From: Mycobacterium sp.
Lineage (GTDB): Bacteria > Actinomycetota > Actinomycetes > Mycobacteriales > Mycobacteriaceae
Assembly: GCA_003987775.1 (NCBI GenBank)
Contig: RXJD01000032.1
Coordinates: 1-63,509, forward strand
Length of the DNA stretch: 63,509 nucleotides
Direction: 5' to 3'
Of the stretch, positions 41,299 to 50,634 are shown piece by piece (within the stretch, counting starts at the first letter, position 1; every line of letters starts with the position of its first letter). The notes under the pieces are model-generated. The model saw nothing but the letters and a program-made list of their open reading frames with translations. It ran no database searches and was not told where the DNA came from. Made by a program: the position numbers and the translations under genes.

Positions 41299-42578
41299 GT
41301 ACGACCGGACCCTCCTGGATCGAACACGCGATCTGGTGGCAGGTGTATCCCCTGGGCTTCGTCGGGGCATTTCCTTCGGAAGCCCCGCCGGACCCGGGGG
41401 AACACCGATTGCGCCGGCTCGTCGACTGGTTCGACCACGCCATCGCCCTAGGTGCCTCCGGCGTCGCGTTGGGGCCGATCTTTCACTCCCGCACCCACGG
41501 GTACGACACCACCGATCACTTCCGGATCGACCCGCGCCTGGGTGACGACGCCGACTTCGACCATCTCATCGAGCAGGCGCGGCAACGGGGCCTGCGTGTG
41601 CTGTTGGACGGCGTCTTCAATCACGTGGGCGTGGATTTCGCGCGCTACGGCGACCCGGAATCGGCACACTGGTTCAGCGGTGGCACCTTCGAAGGCCATG
41701 CGGAGCTGATCACCCTCAACCACAAAGACCCGGCGGTCGCCGAGTACGTCACCGACGTGATGTCGCACTGGTTGGACCGGGGCGCCGACGGCTGGCGCCT
41801 CGATGCGGCTTATACGGTGCCGCAACGATTCTGGGCGGAGGTGCTGCCCAGGGTCCGTGACCGCCACCCTGATGCGTGGTTCGTGGGGGAATTGATCCAC
41901 GGCGATTACGCCGCGGTCGTCGAAACGGCGCGGTTCGACTCGGCCACCCAGTACGAGCTGTGGAAGGCCATCTGGAGCAGCCTCAACGACGGCAATTTCT
42001 TCGAGCTGGACCACGCGCTGCAACGCCACAACGCATTTCTGGAAACCTTTGTGCCACAGACGTTCATCGGTAACCATGACGTCACCCGGATCGCCAGCCG
42101 CCTCGAGAACCCGGCCCATCCGGCCCACGCACTGGTGATCCTGCTGACCATCGGCGGTGTGCCCAGCATCTACGCCGGTGACGAGTTCGGCTTCCGCGGA
42201 GTCAAGGAAGAACGCTACGGCGGCGACGACGCGGTACGCCCCGAATTCCCCTCTCCCCCGCTGCCATTGGATGAATCCGGAGCCGACGTCTGGGCGCTGT
42301 ACCAGCACCTCGTCGGTCTGCGTCGCCGCCATCCCTGGCTGCACACGGCGACGACCAGCGCGGTGCGGCTGGAGAACAAGTGCTATGTCTACGAGTCCCG
42401 CAATGGTCAGGACGCGATCGTGGTCGCGCTCAATATCGACGACGAGCCGCTGACGGTGTCGCTGCCGAAGCTCGGCACGCCGCGCGCCCGCCTGATCGCC
42501 GGCTCGACGGCGTCCCCTGAGGAGGTCGTCGACATGGTGGAAATCGAACCGCACGGCTGGCGAATTCTGCGTCCCTGA
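41295..42578 (+). CDS. GH13 alpha-amylase family glycosidase, CTG start proposed
   Basis: A 427-aa GH13 enzyme if read from CTG 41295. The four GH13 regions are intact: DGVFNHVG (region I), GWRLDAAY with the Asp nucleophile (II), FVGELIHGD with the Glu acid/base (III), and FIGNHDVTR (IV). It opens [25 protein letters not shown], where WWQVYPLGF is a standard GH13 first strand. The first canonical start is GTG 41343 within that motif, which would remove IWWQ. No in-frame ATG, GTG or TTG exists between the stop at 41187 and 41343, so the overlap CTGA with ahpD is the best candidate. It probably cleaves alpha-1,4-glucosides or trehalose-like sugars; exact substrate unknown. Confidence 0.88.
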   Translation: MSTTGPSWIEHAIWWQVYPLGFVGAFPSEAPPDPGEHRLRRLVDWFDHAIALGASGVALGPIFHSRTHGYDTTDHFRIDPRLGDDADFDHLIEQARQRGLRVLLDGVFNHVGVDFARYGDPESAHWFSGGTFEGHAELITLNHKDPAVAEYVTDVMSHWLDRGADGWRLDAAYTVPQRFWAEVLPRVRDRHPDAWFVGELIHGDYAAVVETARFDSATQYELWKAIWSSLNDGNFFELDHALQRHNAFLETFVPQTFIGNHDVTRIASRLENPAHPAHALVILLTIGGVPSIYAGDEFGFRGVKEERYGGDDAVRPEFPSPPLPLDESGADVWALYQHLVGLRRRHPWLHTATTSAVRLENKCYVYESRNGQDAIVVALNIDDEPLTVSLPKLGTPRARLIAGSTASPEEVVDMVEIEPHGWRILRP

Positions 42579-42588
42579 TTCAGGGACC

Positions 42589-43002
42589 CTAACCCAGTCG
42601 CGACAGCGTCAGTGGATCCTGCTCGCCGCCGTAGTACTTGTCGAGCAACGCGAGGAAGTCCCGGTTGTTCTCAGTGGCCCGGGCGAACAGCGTCACCGAT
42701 GAACGTAGCTTGAGGTTGTCGGGCCAACCGAAGATCTGCTCGGCCGAGCGGCCCTCGATCTCGTTGACCAACCGGACGCACTCGCGCAGTCGCGGCCCCA
42801 GCACAGCGTGGTCGAGGTAGGCCCGGGCCTCGGCCAGCGAGGCGATGCCGTAGTGGTCAGCAGTCGGACTACTGCCCAGTCCCCGCAGCTGTGGAAACAC
42901 GAACCACATCCAGTGGCTGCGTTTACGGCCGGCCCGCAGTTCGTCGAGCACGGCGTCATAGACCCGGGCCTGCGCGTCCACGAAGCGCTGTAAGTCAGAC
43001 AT
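42589..43002 (-). CDS. DUF1810 family protein (Rv1873-like)
   Basis: A 137-aa protein: [72 protein letters not shown], the DUF1810 signature with [13 protein letters not shown] and [10 protein letters not shown]. The family is helical with no established function. A short start at 43002 is chosen over an unconserved MCDRGG extension. From memory Rv1873 is the orthologue and also sits beside lldD2. It diverges from lldD2 with a 30-bp gap between starts. Confidence 0.9.
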   Translation of the reverse strand: MSDLQRFVDAQARVYDAVLDELRAGRKRSHWMWFVFPQLRGLGSSPTADHYGIASLAEARAYLDHAVLGPRLRECVRLVNEIEGRSAEQIFGWPDNLKLRSSVTLFARATENNRDFLALLDKYYGGEQDPLTLSRLG

Positions 43003-43032
43003 CCCTCCACGGTCGCACACTGGTTAGATGAA

Positions 43033-44268
43033 ATGATGGCGGTGAAGCGGCAGGTGCCCAGAGTTCGGGATCTCGCCCCACTGCTGCAGTTCAAGAGGCC
43101 GCAGTGGGACCGCACCGCGCGGCGGTTGGATGCCGCGTTGACCATTGAGGATCTGCGGCGAATTGCCAAGCGGCGCACCCCGAAAGCGGCGTTCGATTAC
43201 ACCGACGGTGCCGCCGAGGACGAGTTGTCCATCGGGCGGGCGCGACAAGCGTTCCGCGACATCGAGTTTCACCCGACGATCTTGCGCGACGTGAGCACGG
43301 TGAACGCCGGCTGGGACGTTCTGGGCGCCCCGGTGGACCTGCCGTTCGGAATCGCGCCGACGGGCTTCACCCGGTTGATGCACACCGAGGGCGAGGTCGC
43401 CGGCGCGCGGGCGGCAGCTGCGGCCGGTATCCCGTTTTCGCTGTCCACGCTGGGCACGACCGCGATCGAAGACCTGGTGGCCGCTGCTCCACAGGGCCGC
43501 AAGTGGTTTCAGCTGTACATGTGGCGCGATCGTGAGCGGTCGATGGCGTTGATGCAGCGGGCCGCCGACGCGGGATTCGACACCATGCTGGTGACGGTCG
43601 ACGTTCCGGTTGCCGGGGCCAGGCTGCGCGATGTGCGCAACGGGATGTCGATACCGCCGGCGCTGACGGTGCGCACCGTGCTGGACGCGGTCCCCCACCC
43701 GCACTGGTGGTTCGATCTGCTGACCACCGAACCGCTGTCCTTCGCATCTCTGGATCGCTGGTCGGGCACCGTCGGCGAGTATCTCAACACCATGTTCGAC
43801 CCGAGCGTCACCTTCGACGACCTGGCCTGGATCAAGTCGAGGTGGCCGGGCAAGTTTGTTGTCAAAGGGATTCAGACGCTTGACGATGCCCGGGCTGTCG
43901 TCGATCGTGGCGTGGACGGGATTGTCCTGTCCAATCACGGTGGGCGCCAACTCGATCGGGCCCCGGTGCCGTTCCACCTGCTGCCGGTGGTGGCCCGCGA
44001 GCTGGGCAAGGACACTGAAATCCTGGTGGACACCGGCATCATGTCCGGCGCGGACATCGTCGCGGCGATCGCCCTGGGGGCGCGTTGCACGCTGGTCGGG
44101 CGCGCTTACCTGTACGGGCTGATGGCCGGTGGTGAGGCCGGTGTCCGGCGGGCGATCGCGATTCTGCAGAGCGGTGTCACGCGGACCATGGCGTTACTGG
44201 GTGTGACGTGTCTACAGGAACTTTCGCCCAGGCACGTCACTCAGCTGAGACGGCTTCCGGCGCGATGA
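43033..44268 (+). CDS. lldD2: L-lactate dehydrogenase (quinone-linked, FMN), LldD2
   Basis: A 411-aa FMN enzyme of the alpha-hydroxyacid oxidase family that oxidises L-lactate to pyruvate at the membrane and feeds the quinone pool. Seen are [13 protein letters not shown] near the N-terminus, [38 protein letters not shown] and the active-site His and Arg in [13 protein letters not shown], then [20 protein letters not shown]. Close in length to Rv1872c (414 aa). Two adjacent ATGs open the ORF. The last 32 bp overlap the 3' end of the convergent dioxygenase gene. Confidence 0.95.
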   Translation: MMAVKRQVPRVRDLAPLLQFKRPQWDRTARRLDAALTIEDLRRIAKRRTPKAAFDYTDGAAEDELSIGRARQAFRDIEFHPTILRDVSTVNAGWDVLGAPVDLPFGIAPTGFTRLMHTEGEVAGARAAAAAGIPFSLSTLGTTAIEDLVAAAPQGRKWFQLYMWRDRERSMALMQRAADAGFDTMLVTVDVPVAGARLRDVRNGMSIPPALTVRTVLDAVPHPHWWFDLLTTEPLSFASLDRWSGTVGEYLNTMFDPSVTFDDLAWIKSRWPGKFVVKGIQTLDDARAVVDRGVDGIVLSNHGGRQLDRAPVPFHLLPVVARELGKDTEILVDTGIMSGADIVAAIALGARCTLVGRAYLYGLMAGGEAGVRRAIAILQSGVTRTMALLGVTCLQELSPRHVTQLRRLPAR

Positions 44269-45364
44269 CGCGGTTGCGCACCAGGTCGTTGAACGCCTGA
44301 CCGGGCCCGACGTATTCGAAGAGGCGCGGCGGATAGTGGGTGACGTACATGGTGCGCCGCCCGCCGGGTCCGGTCGGCTCCGGTGAGGCGTGCATCAGGT
44401 CCTGGACGTGCACGGTGACATCGCCCGGCTCGGTGTCGATGGCCACGACCGGTACCCGATCGAGTCGCTGCTCCCACCGGTAGTGGATGGCCTGGCCATG
44501 GCTGCCCGGTACGACCCGCAAGTTGCCGGTCGAGGAGTCCGATCCGGTGAGCTGGATGCCGACGCTGACTGCCGGGCACATGATGGCGTGGCCACCCATG
44601 CCGCAGTCCTGGTGCCAGGGAATGTTGGCCAACCCCTTCGTCTTTCCCGGCACCTTGAGCAGTACCGCGCTGCCCTCCATCCGGTCCGGTGCCACCCGCA
44701 GCGCGGGATCGAGCAGGGTGCCGAGCCTGCGCACCCGCGGATCGCTTTCCAAAGCAGCGAGTACCGGCGAGCGCAACGTGGCGTACACCAACCGGCACAG
44801 CGCATCCGCACCCTCTTCGGTGGTGACCCACCAGGACTCGTCGTCGCCCGGACGGGCCTGTGCCGCAAGCCGGTCGATTTCGCGGTTGGCCGTGCGCATC
44901 TCGTCGGCGCTGAAAACGGAGCGGATGTGCAGATAGCCCATGGTGCTCAGCTGGACGGCCAGTTCTGCGTCGTCGGTCTCCGGCGTGAAGGTGGCGGCCG
45001 GGTCGCGGCCGCGCAGGTCGGCGCGGGCCGGGTGGTACGGCGGGACGCCGGCATGCAGGTAGCGCAGGATCGGGTCCCAGTCGGCCAGCTGATCGAATCC
45101 TCCCCGCTCGAAGGCGAGTTCGTTGCTCAGCAGCAGGTTGATGGCAGTGCGTATTTGGCCCACCAGGTCGTCCCAGGCCGACCGGGACAGGCGCACCACG
45201 ACAGCTGAGTCGGCGTGTCCGTCGTCCACGCGGATCGTTGCACCGTCGACGGCGTAGGTCACTGCGTCCTCGTCAACGAGGAAGGTGACCGAGGCCGTCG
45301 GACCGAGCTCCGCAGCCGCGGACCGCAGGATCTCCGGATCCAGCGCAGGTGGTGTGAGCGGCAT
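44237..45364 (-). CDS. phytanoyl-CoA dioxygenase family protein with SCP2-like N-domain
   Basis: A 375-aa protein. The C-terminal half is an Fe(II)/2-oxoglutarate dioxygenase of the PhyH type: iron ligands in IPWHQDCGM (HxD) and the distal His in [12 protein letters not shown], with 2-oxoglutarate Arg in GRRTMY. The N-terminal ~110 residues ([77 protein letters not shown]) resemble an SCP2-type lipid-binding module. Substrate probably an acyl or lipid group (inference). Its 3' end overlaps lldD2. Confidence 0.83.
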   Translation of the reverse strand: MPLTPPALDPEILRSAAAELGPTASVTFLVDEDAVTYAVDGATIRVDDGHADSAVVVRLSRSAWDDLVGQIRTAINLLLSNELAFERGGFDQLADWDPILRYLHAGVPPYHPARADLRGRDPAATFTPETDDAELAVQLSTMGYLHIRSVFSADEMRTANREIDRLAAQARPGDDESWWVTTEEGADALCRLVYATLRSPVLAALESDPRVRRLGTLLDPALRVAPDRMEGSAVLLKVPGKTKGLANIPWHQDCGMGGHAIMCPAVSVGIQLTGSDSSTGNLRVVPGSHGQAIHYRWEQRLDRVPVVAIDTEPGDVTVHVQDLMHASPEPTGPGGRRTMYVTHYPPRLFEYVGPGQAFNDLVRNRVIAPEAVSAE

Positions 45365-45454
45365 TACCCGATTATGGCGCGGCCTACCGCCTCATTCGGA
45401 ACAAATCGGCCCCCAGCTGGGTTTAGCGAAGCAGACTCAACTTTTGGAGGATTG

Positions 45455-47776
45455 ATGGCTGAAGCCAAATCAGTTCCAGTGCTGTTCGTCACCGACACCA
45501 TCGTGTTACCCGGGATGGTGGTGCCGATTGCACTGGATGACGCCGCACGAGCGGCGATCGACGCTGCGCGGGCAAGCGATTCAGGACAGTTGCTGATCGC
45601 GCCCCGGCTGGATGACCGGTATCCCTCGCATGGTGTGATCGCGAAGATCCTGCAGGTGGGACGGATGCCCGGGGGTGGCAGCGCCGCGGTGGTCCGGGGT
45701 GAGACCCGTGCACAGATCGGTGCAGGTGCCTCCGGCCCCGGTGCCGCGCTGTGGGTGGAGGTGACCGAGGTCCCCGAGGCCGAGGTGACCGACGAGGTCA
45801 AGGCGCTGGCAGCGGAATACAAGAAGGTGCTGCTGGCCATTCTGCAGCGGCGGGAGGCCTGGCAGATCGTCGACTACGTCAACAGCCTGACCGACCCGTC
45901 CGCGCTGGCGGACACGTCCGGATATGCCTCCTACCTCAGCGATGTGCAGAAGCGGCAGTTGCTGGAAACGGTGGATGTGGCCGAGCGGCTGCGCGTGCTG
46001 ATCGAGTGGACCGGCGAGCACCTGGCCGAGACCGAGGTCAACGACAAGATCGCCGAGGACGTCCGCGAGGGCATGGAGAAGACGCAGAAGGAGTTCCTGC
46101 TGCGTCAGCAGCTGGCCGCGATCCGCAAGGAACTCGGCGAGGGTGAACCCGACGGATCCGACGATTACCGCGCGCGGGTCGAGGCGGCCGAGCTGCCCGA
46201 GACGGTGCGCGAAGCGGCACTGCGTGAGGTCGGCAAGCTCGAACGGGCCAGCGACCAGAGCCCGGAAAGCGGCTGGATTCGCACCTGGCTGGACACCGTG
46301 CTCGACCTGCCGTGGAATGTCCGGACCGAGGACTCCACCGATCTGACCGGCGCGCGGGCCATCCTGGACGCCGATCACCACGGGCTGGACGACGTCAAGG
46401 ACCGCATCGTCGAATACCTGGCCGTGCGGACCCGCCGTGCGCAACGCGGTCTGCAGCTGGTGGGTGGCCGCGGCTCCGGCGCGGTGATGGTGCTGGCCGG
46501 TCCCCCCGGGGTCGGCAAGACCTCGCTGGGCGAGAGCGTGGCCCGTGCGCTGGGCCGCAAGTTCGTCCGCGTCGCCCTCGGTGGCGTGCGTGACGAGGCC
46601 GAGATCCGTGGCCACCGGCGCACCTATGTGGGCGCTCTGCCGGGCCGTATCGTGCGGGCCATCGGTGAAGCGGGTTCGATGAATCCTGTTGTGCTGCTGG
46701 ACGAGATCGACAAGGTCGGCTCCGATTACCGGGGTGACCCGAGTGCGGCGCTGCTCGAGGTGCTCGACCCGGCGCAGAATCACACCTTCCGCGACCACTA
46801 CCTGGACCTGGATCTGGACCTGTCCGACGTCGTGTTCCTGGCCACCGCCAACGTGATCGAGAACATTCCGTCGGCGCTGCTGGACCGCATGGAGCTGGTG
46901 CAGATCGACGGCTACACCGAGGACGACAAGGTCGCCATCGCCCGCGACTACCTGCTGCCCCGGCAGCGGGAACGGGCGGCGCTGACCGAGGACGAGGTCA
47001 CGGTCACCGACGCCGCGCTGCGCAAGATCGCGGCGGACTACACCCGGGAACCCGGGGTGCGGCAGTTCGAGAGGCTATTGGCCAAGGCGTTGCGCAAGGT
47101 CACCACCAAGCTCGCGCAGGACAATTCATCGATCACGGTCGATGAACCCGACCTGGTCGGCTACCTGGGCCGTCCGCGCTTCACGCCGGAATCGGCCGAA
47201 CGCACCGCGGTGCCGGGCGTGGCCACCGGCCTGGCCGTCACCGGTCTGGGTGGGGACGTGCTCTACATCGAAGCTGGAGGCACCGACGGGGAGCCGGGCT
47301 TGCAGCTGACCGGTCAGTTGGGTGACGTGATGAAGGAGTCGGCGCAGATCGCGCTGTCCTACGTGCGCTCGCACGCCGACGAGCTGGGTGTGGACCCGAA
47401 GCTGCTGGACCGTCGCATCCACGTGCACGTGCCGGCCGGTGCGGTGCCCAAGGACGGGCCGTCCGCCGGGGTGACTATGGTGACCGCGCTGGTCTCGATG
47501 GCCACCGGACGCCAGGTCCGCTCGGATGTCGGCATGACCGGTGAGGTCACGCTGAATGGCCGGGTGCTGCCGATCGGCGGTGTCAAGCAGAAGCTGCTCG
47601 CTGCTCAGCGGGCGGGACTGTCCACGGTCTTCATCCCGGCGCGCAACGAGCCCGATCTGGATGACGTGCCCGCCGAGGTCCTCGGCATGCTCGACGTGAG
47701 GCCGATGACAGATGTCGCGGACATCGTCGCGCAAGCCCTGGAACCAGCGGCGCAGACGGCAACCGTCGCCGCGTGA
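45455..47776 (+). CDS. lon: ATP-dependent Lon protease
   Basis: A 773-aa LonA-type protease. N-terminal substrate domain MAEAKSVPVLFVTDTIVLPGMVVPI, Walker A AGPPGVGKTS (about residue 350), Walker B VVLLDEIDK, and the proteolytic Ser/Lys pair: Ser in PKDGPSAGVTM (about residue 669) and Lys in GGVKQK (about 711). It degrades misfolded and some regulatory proteins in the cytosol. TGGAGG precedes ATG 45455; upstream ORF extension is not conserved. M. tuberculosis lacks lon, whereas several non-tuberculous mycobacteria have it, as I recall. Hairpins downstream probably end its transcript. Confidence 0.97.
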   Translation: MAEAKSVPVLFVTDTIVLPGMVVPIALDDAARAAIDAARASDSGQLLIAPRLDDRYPSHGVIAKILQVGRMPGGGSAAVVRGETRAQIGAGASGPGAALWVEVTEVPEAEVTDEVKALAAEYKKVLLAILQRREAWQIVDYVNSLTDPSALADTSGYASYLSDVQKRQLLETVDVAERLRVLIEWTGEHLAETEVNDKIAEDVREGMEKTQKEFLLRQQLAAIRKELGEGEPDGSDDYRARVEAAELPETVREAALREVGKLERASDQSPESGWIRTWLDTVLDLPWNVRTEDSTDLTGARAILDADHHGLDDVKDRIVEYLAVRTRRAQRGLQLVGGRGSGAVMVLAGPPGVGKTSLGESVARALGRKFVRVALGGVRDEAEIRGHRRTYVGALPGRIVRAIGEAGSMNPVVLLDEIDKVGSDYRGDPSAALLEVLDPAQNHTFRDHYLDLDLDLSDVVFLATANVIENIPSALLDRMELVQIDGYTEDDKVAIARDYLLPRQRERAALTEDEVTVTDAALRKIAADYTREPGVRQFERLLAKALRKVTTKLAQDNSSITVDEPDLVGYLGRPRFTPESAERTAVPGVATGLAVTGLGGDVLYIEAGGTDGEPGLQLTGQLGDVMKESAQIALSYVRSHADELGVDPKLLDRRIHVHVPAGAVPKDGPSAGVTMVTALVSMATGRQVRSDVGMTGEVTLNGRVLPIGGVKQKLLAAQRAGLSTVFIPARNEPDLDDVPAEVLGMLDVRPMTDVADIVAQALEPAAQTATVAA

Positions 47777-47843
47777 GACCCGCCGGGGCCTTTCCGCCAC
47801 CTGGATCGCGCCAGGCACTGATGTCGCGCTTCCAGTCGTGTTC

Positions 47844-47870
47844 AACGCCCAGGTCGGAGCCTGGGGCGTT
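47844..47870 (+). terminator. hairpin after lon
   Basis: AACGCCCAGG pairs with CCTGGGGCGTT (one bulged G) around a 6-nt loop, followed by TT. It is 67 bp past the lon stop and is a likely terminator. Confidence 0.55.
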
Positions 47871-47919
47871 TGCACGAGCACTGGTTTCGTCGCCATCAAC
47901 GCGTGGGACCTGCCACGAG

Positions 47920-47949
47920 ACAGCCGCCCCCGGTGGGGGCGGCTGTTTT
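47920..47949 (+). terminator. strong intrinsic terminator
   Basis: A perfect 12-bp stem ACAGCCGCCCCC/GGGGGCGGCTGT with a 3-nt GGT loop, followed at once by TTT. It lies about 145 bp past lon, before the next gene. Together with the hairpin at 47844 it fills most of the 227-bp non-coding interval, which otherwise holds only the next gene's promoter. Confidence 0.85.
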
Positions 47950-48003
47950 CGTCTGCAGAGATAAGTGCGCAATTTCCGCTATGCGGAGCTTTAAGGTCCA
48001 CCC

Positions 48004-48498
48004 ATGGCAGTGTTCATTCGCAGAATGTTCGGGATCGGCAAGATGCCCGCGGACCTGCGGGCCGACCTCGCGACCGAGAACGTCATCCATCTCGCCGAGT
48101 TCGTCCCCGTCACGTTCCGATTTAGTGGCTCGGTGCCCGGCAAGCTTGCCACCAGAGGAAACATCCGCAGCTACGTCGGTGCCCTGGCCATCACGTCACA
48201 GCGTGTGGTGGGCACGCTGTCGACGGTGCCCCGGCTCGCGGGGCGCGCCATCGACGTGCGCTGGGATGCGCCGAGCGAAGGCCCGGTCCACGCCGAACTT
48301 TCCGCTGACGGCCTCAAATTGGACGTCGATATCAGCGAGGTCGACTCAGAGTTCTCCGGCCGGTTGACACTCACCTACAAAACCGCGATTCCCGAAGCGG
48401 TCTTGACCACCATTCCGCGCCGGACGTTGTCCTACCACGTCCCGCGGGAATGGGTGCTGCGCGCTCTCGGTGTTCCGGTGGCAAAATCGTCCCTGTGA
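48004..48498 (+). CDS. conserved hypothetical, PH-like/beta-rich protein
   Basis: A 164-aa protein (MAVFIRRMFGIGKMPADLRADLATENVIHLAEFVPVTFRFSGSVPGK) with a basic N-terminus and a beta-rich middle (SYVGALAITSQRVVGTLSTVPRLAGRAIDVRWD). The pattern of a glycine-rich strand, then LAITSQRVVG, resembles small PH-like or bacterial GRAM-like domains. No membrane segment or signal. Its TGA overlaps the GTG start of the next gene (GTGA), so the two are coupled. Family not firmly recognised. Confidence 0.75.
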   Translation: MAVFIRRMFGIGKMPADLRADLATENVIHLAEFVPVTFRFSGSVPGKLATRGNIRSYVGALAITSQRVVGTLSTVPRLAGRAIDVRWDAPSEGPVHAELSADGLKLDVDISEVDSEFSGRLTLTYKTAIPEAVLTTIPRRTLSYHVPREWVLRALGVPVAKSSL

Positions 48499-48872
48499 GC
48501 CTGAAACGGCAGATCGTGCACCGGGTACAGCGGCTGGTCGCCAATCCCCTCGGCCGCAAACTCCCGGTCACCATGTTGGAGACGACTGGGCGCAAGTCGG
48601 GCAAGCCCCGGCTCACCGCGGTAGGTGGCGCCGTAGTGGACAACCAGTTCTGGATGGTCTCCGAACATGGTGACCACTCCGATTACGTCTACAACATCAA
48701 GGCCAACCCACGGGTCCGGGTGCGCATCGGCGGCCAGTGGTACACCGGGGCCGCCCACCTGCTCCCCGAGGACGATCCGCGGCAGCGCCTGCGAAAGCTG
48801 CCGCGCTTCAACGGCGTTGGCGTTCGCACCATGGGTACCGACCTGCTCACTATCCGAGTGGATCTGGACTGA
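48495..48872 (+). CDS. deazaflavin (F420)-dependent nitroreductase family protein
   Basis: A 125-aa PF04075-type split-barrel protein starting at GTG 48495: MSLKRQIVHRVQRLVANPLGRKLPVTMLETTGRKSGKPRLTAVGGAVVDNQFWMVSEHGDHSDYVYNIKANPRVRV. ETTGRKSGKPR and WMVSEHG...YVYNIKANPRVRV are the F420-binding signatures of the Ddn-like family. It reduces small molecules with F420H2, native substrate unknown. Start overlaps the preceding stop; the TfoX-like gene follows after 6 bp. Confidence 0.9.
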   Translation: MSLKRQIVHRVQRLVANPLGRKLPVTMLETTGRKSGKPRLTAVGGAVVDNQFWMVSEHGDHSDYVYNIKANPRVRVRIGGQWYTGAAHLLPEDDPRQRLRKLPRFNGVGVRTMGTDLLTIRVDLD

Positions 48873-48878
48873 CCGTCC

Positions 48879-49208
48879 ATGGGCTACGACACCGATCTCG
48901 CCAACCGCATCCGGGAACTGCTGGCCGCCGAGCCGACGGACGAGATGCAGATGTTCGGGGGGCTGGCGTTTCTGATCGGCGGCAACATGGCGGTGGCCGT
49001 CAGCAGTCAGGGCGGACTGCTGGTACGCGTGCCGCGTGATGACACCGAGAAGCTGCTCCGGCATGCGCACGTCAGTCCCATGGTGATGGCCGGGAGAGAA
49101 ACCCGCGGCTGGCTCCGCATTGCCCCCGACGGGGTGAAAACCCAACGCCAGCTTCGCACTTGGGTAACCCGCGGCGCTGACCATGCCCGCAGCTTGCCGC
49201 CTAAGTGA
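48879..49208 (+). CDS. TfoX N-terminal domain-like protein
   Basis: A 109-aa protein: MGYDTDLANRIRELLAAEPTDEMQMFGGLAFLIGGNMAVAVSSQGGLLVRVPRD. KMFGG-like EMQMFGGLAFLIGGNM and the C-terminal GWLRIAPDGVKTQRQLRTWVTRGADHARSLPPK are the TfoX N-domain pattern. Outside enterobacteria this domain is widespread with no known role; it is not evidence for competence. It sits in the same-strand run after lon. Confidence 0.85.
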   Translation: MGYDTDLANRIRELLAAEPTDEMQMFGGLAFLIGGNMAVAVSSQGGLLVRVPRDDTEKLLRHAHVSPMVMAGRETRGWLRIAPDGVKTQRQLRTWVTRGADHARSLPPK

Positions 49209-49250
49209 CCGGGCGCGTTTGCCCGGTGCCGTTGCGGGTACGCCGCCGAT

Positions 49251-49886
49251 ATGGACGCTTCGGAGCAGCGGGTACGGCGGCTGCTCAAGGTGGCGGGTAC
49301 CACCTACGCGGAAGAGGCGGGCATCCGGCTAGCCGACAAGCCGATGCCTTTGTTCCAGCTGGTGGTGCTGTGCATGCTCGCCAGCAAACCGATCGACGCG
49401 ACGATCGCGACAGCCGCCGCGAAAGAACTCTTCGCCGCGGGCCTGCGCACACCGAAGGCAGTACTGGCGGCCGACAGGCGCCTCATGATCGAGGCCTTCG
49501 GCCGTGCCCACTACGTCCGCTACGACGAGAGCTCCGCCACGCGGCTCGCCGACATCGCTGAGCGCGTGCGCGACGAATTCGGCGGCGACTTGCGCGAAAT
49601 CGCCGGACGCAGTGACCACGATCCGCAGCAGGCAGCCCGAATTCTCAAAACTTTCACCGGTATTGGCGACACCGGCGCCTCCATCTTCCTGCGTGAGGTG
49701 CAAGACGTCTGGACGTGGGTGCGCCCATATTTCGACGACCGGGCCACCGCCGCCGCCGAAGCGCTCGAACTTCCCGCCGAGCCGGCCAAGCTTTCACACC
49801 TTGCGCCGCGCACCAACGCACGACTGGCCGCGGCACTGGTGCGTGCCTCGCTGGACGACGGGGTGTGCCGGCAGGTAACGGGTTGA
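49251..49886 (+). CDS. HhH-GPD/endonuclease III-like protein (Rv1870c-like)
   Basis: A 211-aa helical protein, equal in length to Rv1870c as I recall it. MPLFQLVVLCMLASKPIDATIATAAAKELFAAGLRTPKAVLAADRRLMIEAFG and a helix-hairpin-helix-like TFTGIGDTGASIFLREVQDVW resemble the EndoIII/HhH-GPD superfamily. It lacks the four-cysteine Fe-S cluster, and no typical catalytic Lys in the HhH loop is visible, so base-excision activity is doubtful. A role in DNA repair is inference only. Confidence 0.8.
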   Translation: MDASEQRVRRLLKVAGTTYAEEAGIRLADKPMPLFQLVVLCMLASKPIDATIATAAAKELFAAGLRTPKAVLAADRRLMIEAFGRAHYVRYDESSATRLADIAERVRDEFGGDLREIAGRSDHDPQQAARILKTFTGIGDTGASIFLREVQDVWTWVRPYFDDRATAAAEALELPAEPAKLSHLAPRTNARLAAALVRASLDDGVCRQVTG

Positions 49887-49893
49887 CACGTCG

Positions 49894-50625
49894 ATGACCG
49901 TGCGGATCGGCACTTCCGGGTGGTCCTATGACCACTGGACGGGCGTGCTCTACCCGGCCGGCCTGCCCGCAGCGCGGCGGTTGCACCGCTACGCCGAGGT
50001 GTTCGACACAGTCGAGTTGAATGCCAGCTTCTATCGCTGGCCCAAGGATTCGACGTTCGCGGGATGGCGGGATCAGCTGCCGGCCGGGTTCACCATGTCG
50101 GTGAAGGCTCACCGGGATCTGACTCACTACCGACGGCTTGCCACCGCCGGCCCGTGGATCGAACGCTTCGAGCGCTGCTGGCAGTCGCTGGGTGACCGGC
50201 ACGGGGTGCTGCTGGTGCAACTGCATCCGGACCAGGAGCGTGACGACGCCCGCCTCGACGCGTTTCTGGCGCTGGTGCCGCCGTTCATCCGGACCGCCGT
50301 CGAGTTGCGGCACCCGTCCTGGAACGATCCTGCGGTGTTCGCGGTGCTGGAGCGCCATCGCGCCGCATACGTGGTGATGAGCGGCCCGGGACTGGCGTGT
50401 GTACCCCGCGCCACGACAGACCTGGTGTACATCCGCATGCACGGACCCGGCCAGGACAGCATGTACACCGGTTGCTATCCCGGTGATCAACTGCGTTGCT
50501 GGGCAGATCGCATCGCCGAGTGGACCGCGCAGGACCGCGACGTGTGGATGTATTTCAACAACGACCTGGGCGGGCACGCGGTGCGAAACGCGTTGTCTTT
50601 GCGGGAGATTCTCGACAACAGGTGA
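49894..50625 (+). CDS. DUF72 family TIM-barrel protein
   Basis: A 243-aa protein: MTVRIGTSGWSYDHWTGVLYPAGLPAARRLHRYAEVFDTVELNASFYRWPKDSTFAGWRDQLPAGFTMSVKAHRDLTHYRR. TSGWSYDHW, ELNASFYRWP, VELRHPSW and YVYFNNDLGGHAVRNALSL (here MYFNND) are the DUF72 (YecE) signatures. The family has a TIM-barrel fold and no assigned activity. It is 7 bp after the HhH gene and followed 9 bp later by the ferredoxin reductase. Confidence 0.9.
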   Translation: MTVRIGTSGWSYDHWTGVLYPAGLPAARRLHRYAEVFDTVELNASFYRWPKDSTFAGWRDQLPAGFTMSVKAHRDLTHYRRLATAGPWIERFERCWQSLGDRHGVLLVQLHPDQERDDARLDAFLALVPPFIRTAVELRHPSWNDPAVFAVLERHRAAYVVMSGPGLACVPRATTDLVYIRMHGPGQDSMYTGCYPGDQLRCWADRIAEWTAQDRDVWMYFNNDLGGHAVRNALSLREILDNR

Positions 50626-50634
50626 GGAGTGATC

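Noticed and set aside
41343-41345. GTG start for the glycosidase
   Set aside because: It would cut the conserved [10 protein letters not shown] first strand; the CTG overlapping the ahpD stop keeps it.
45581-46798. 405-aa minus-strand ORF
   Set aside because: Antisense shadow of lon.
48879-49208. Competence role for the TfoX-like protein
   Set aside because: Only the N-terminal domain is present, and this domain is common in bacteria that are not naturally competent.
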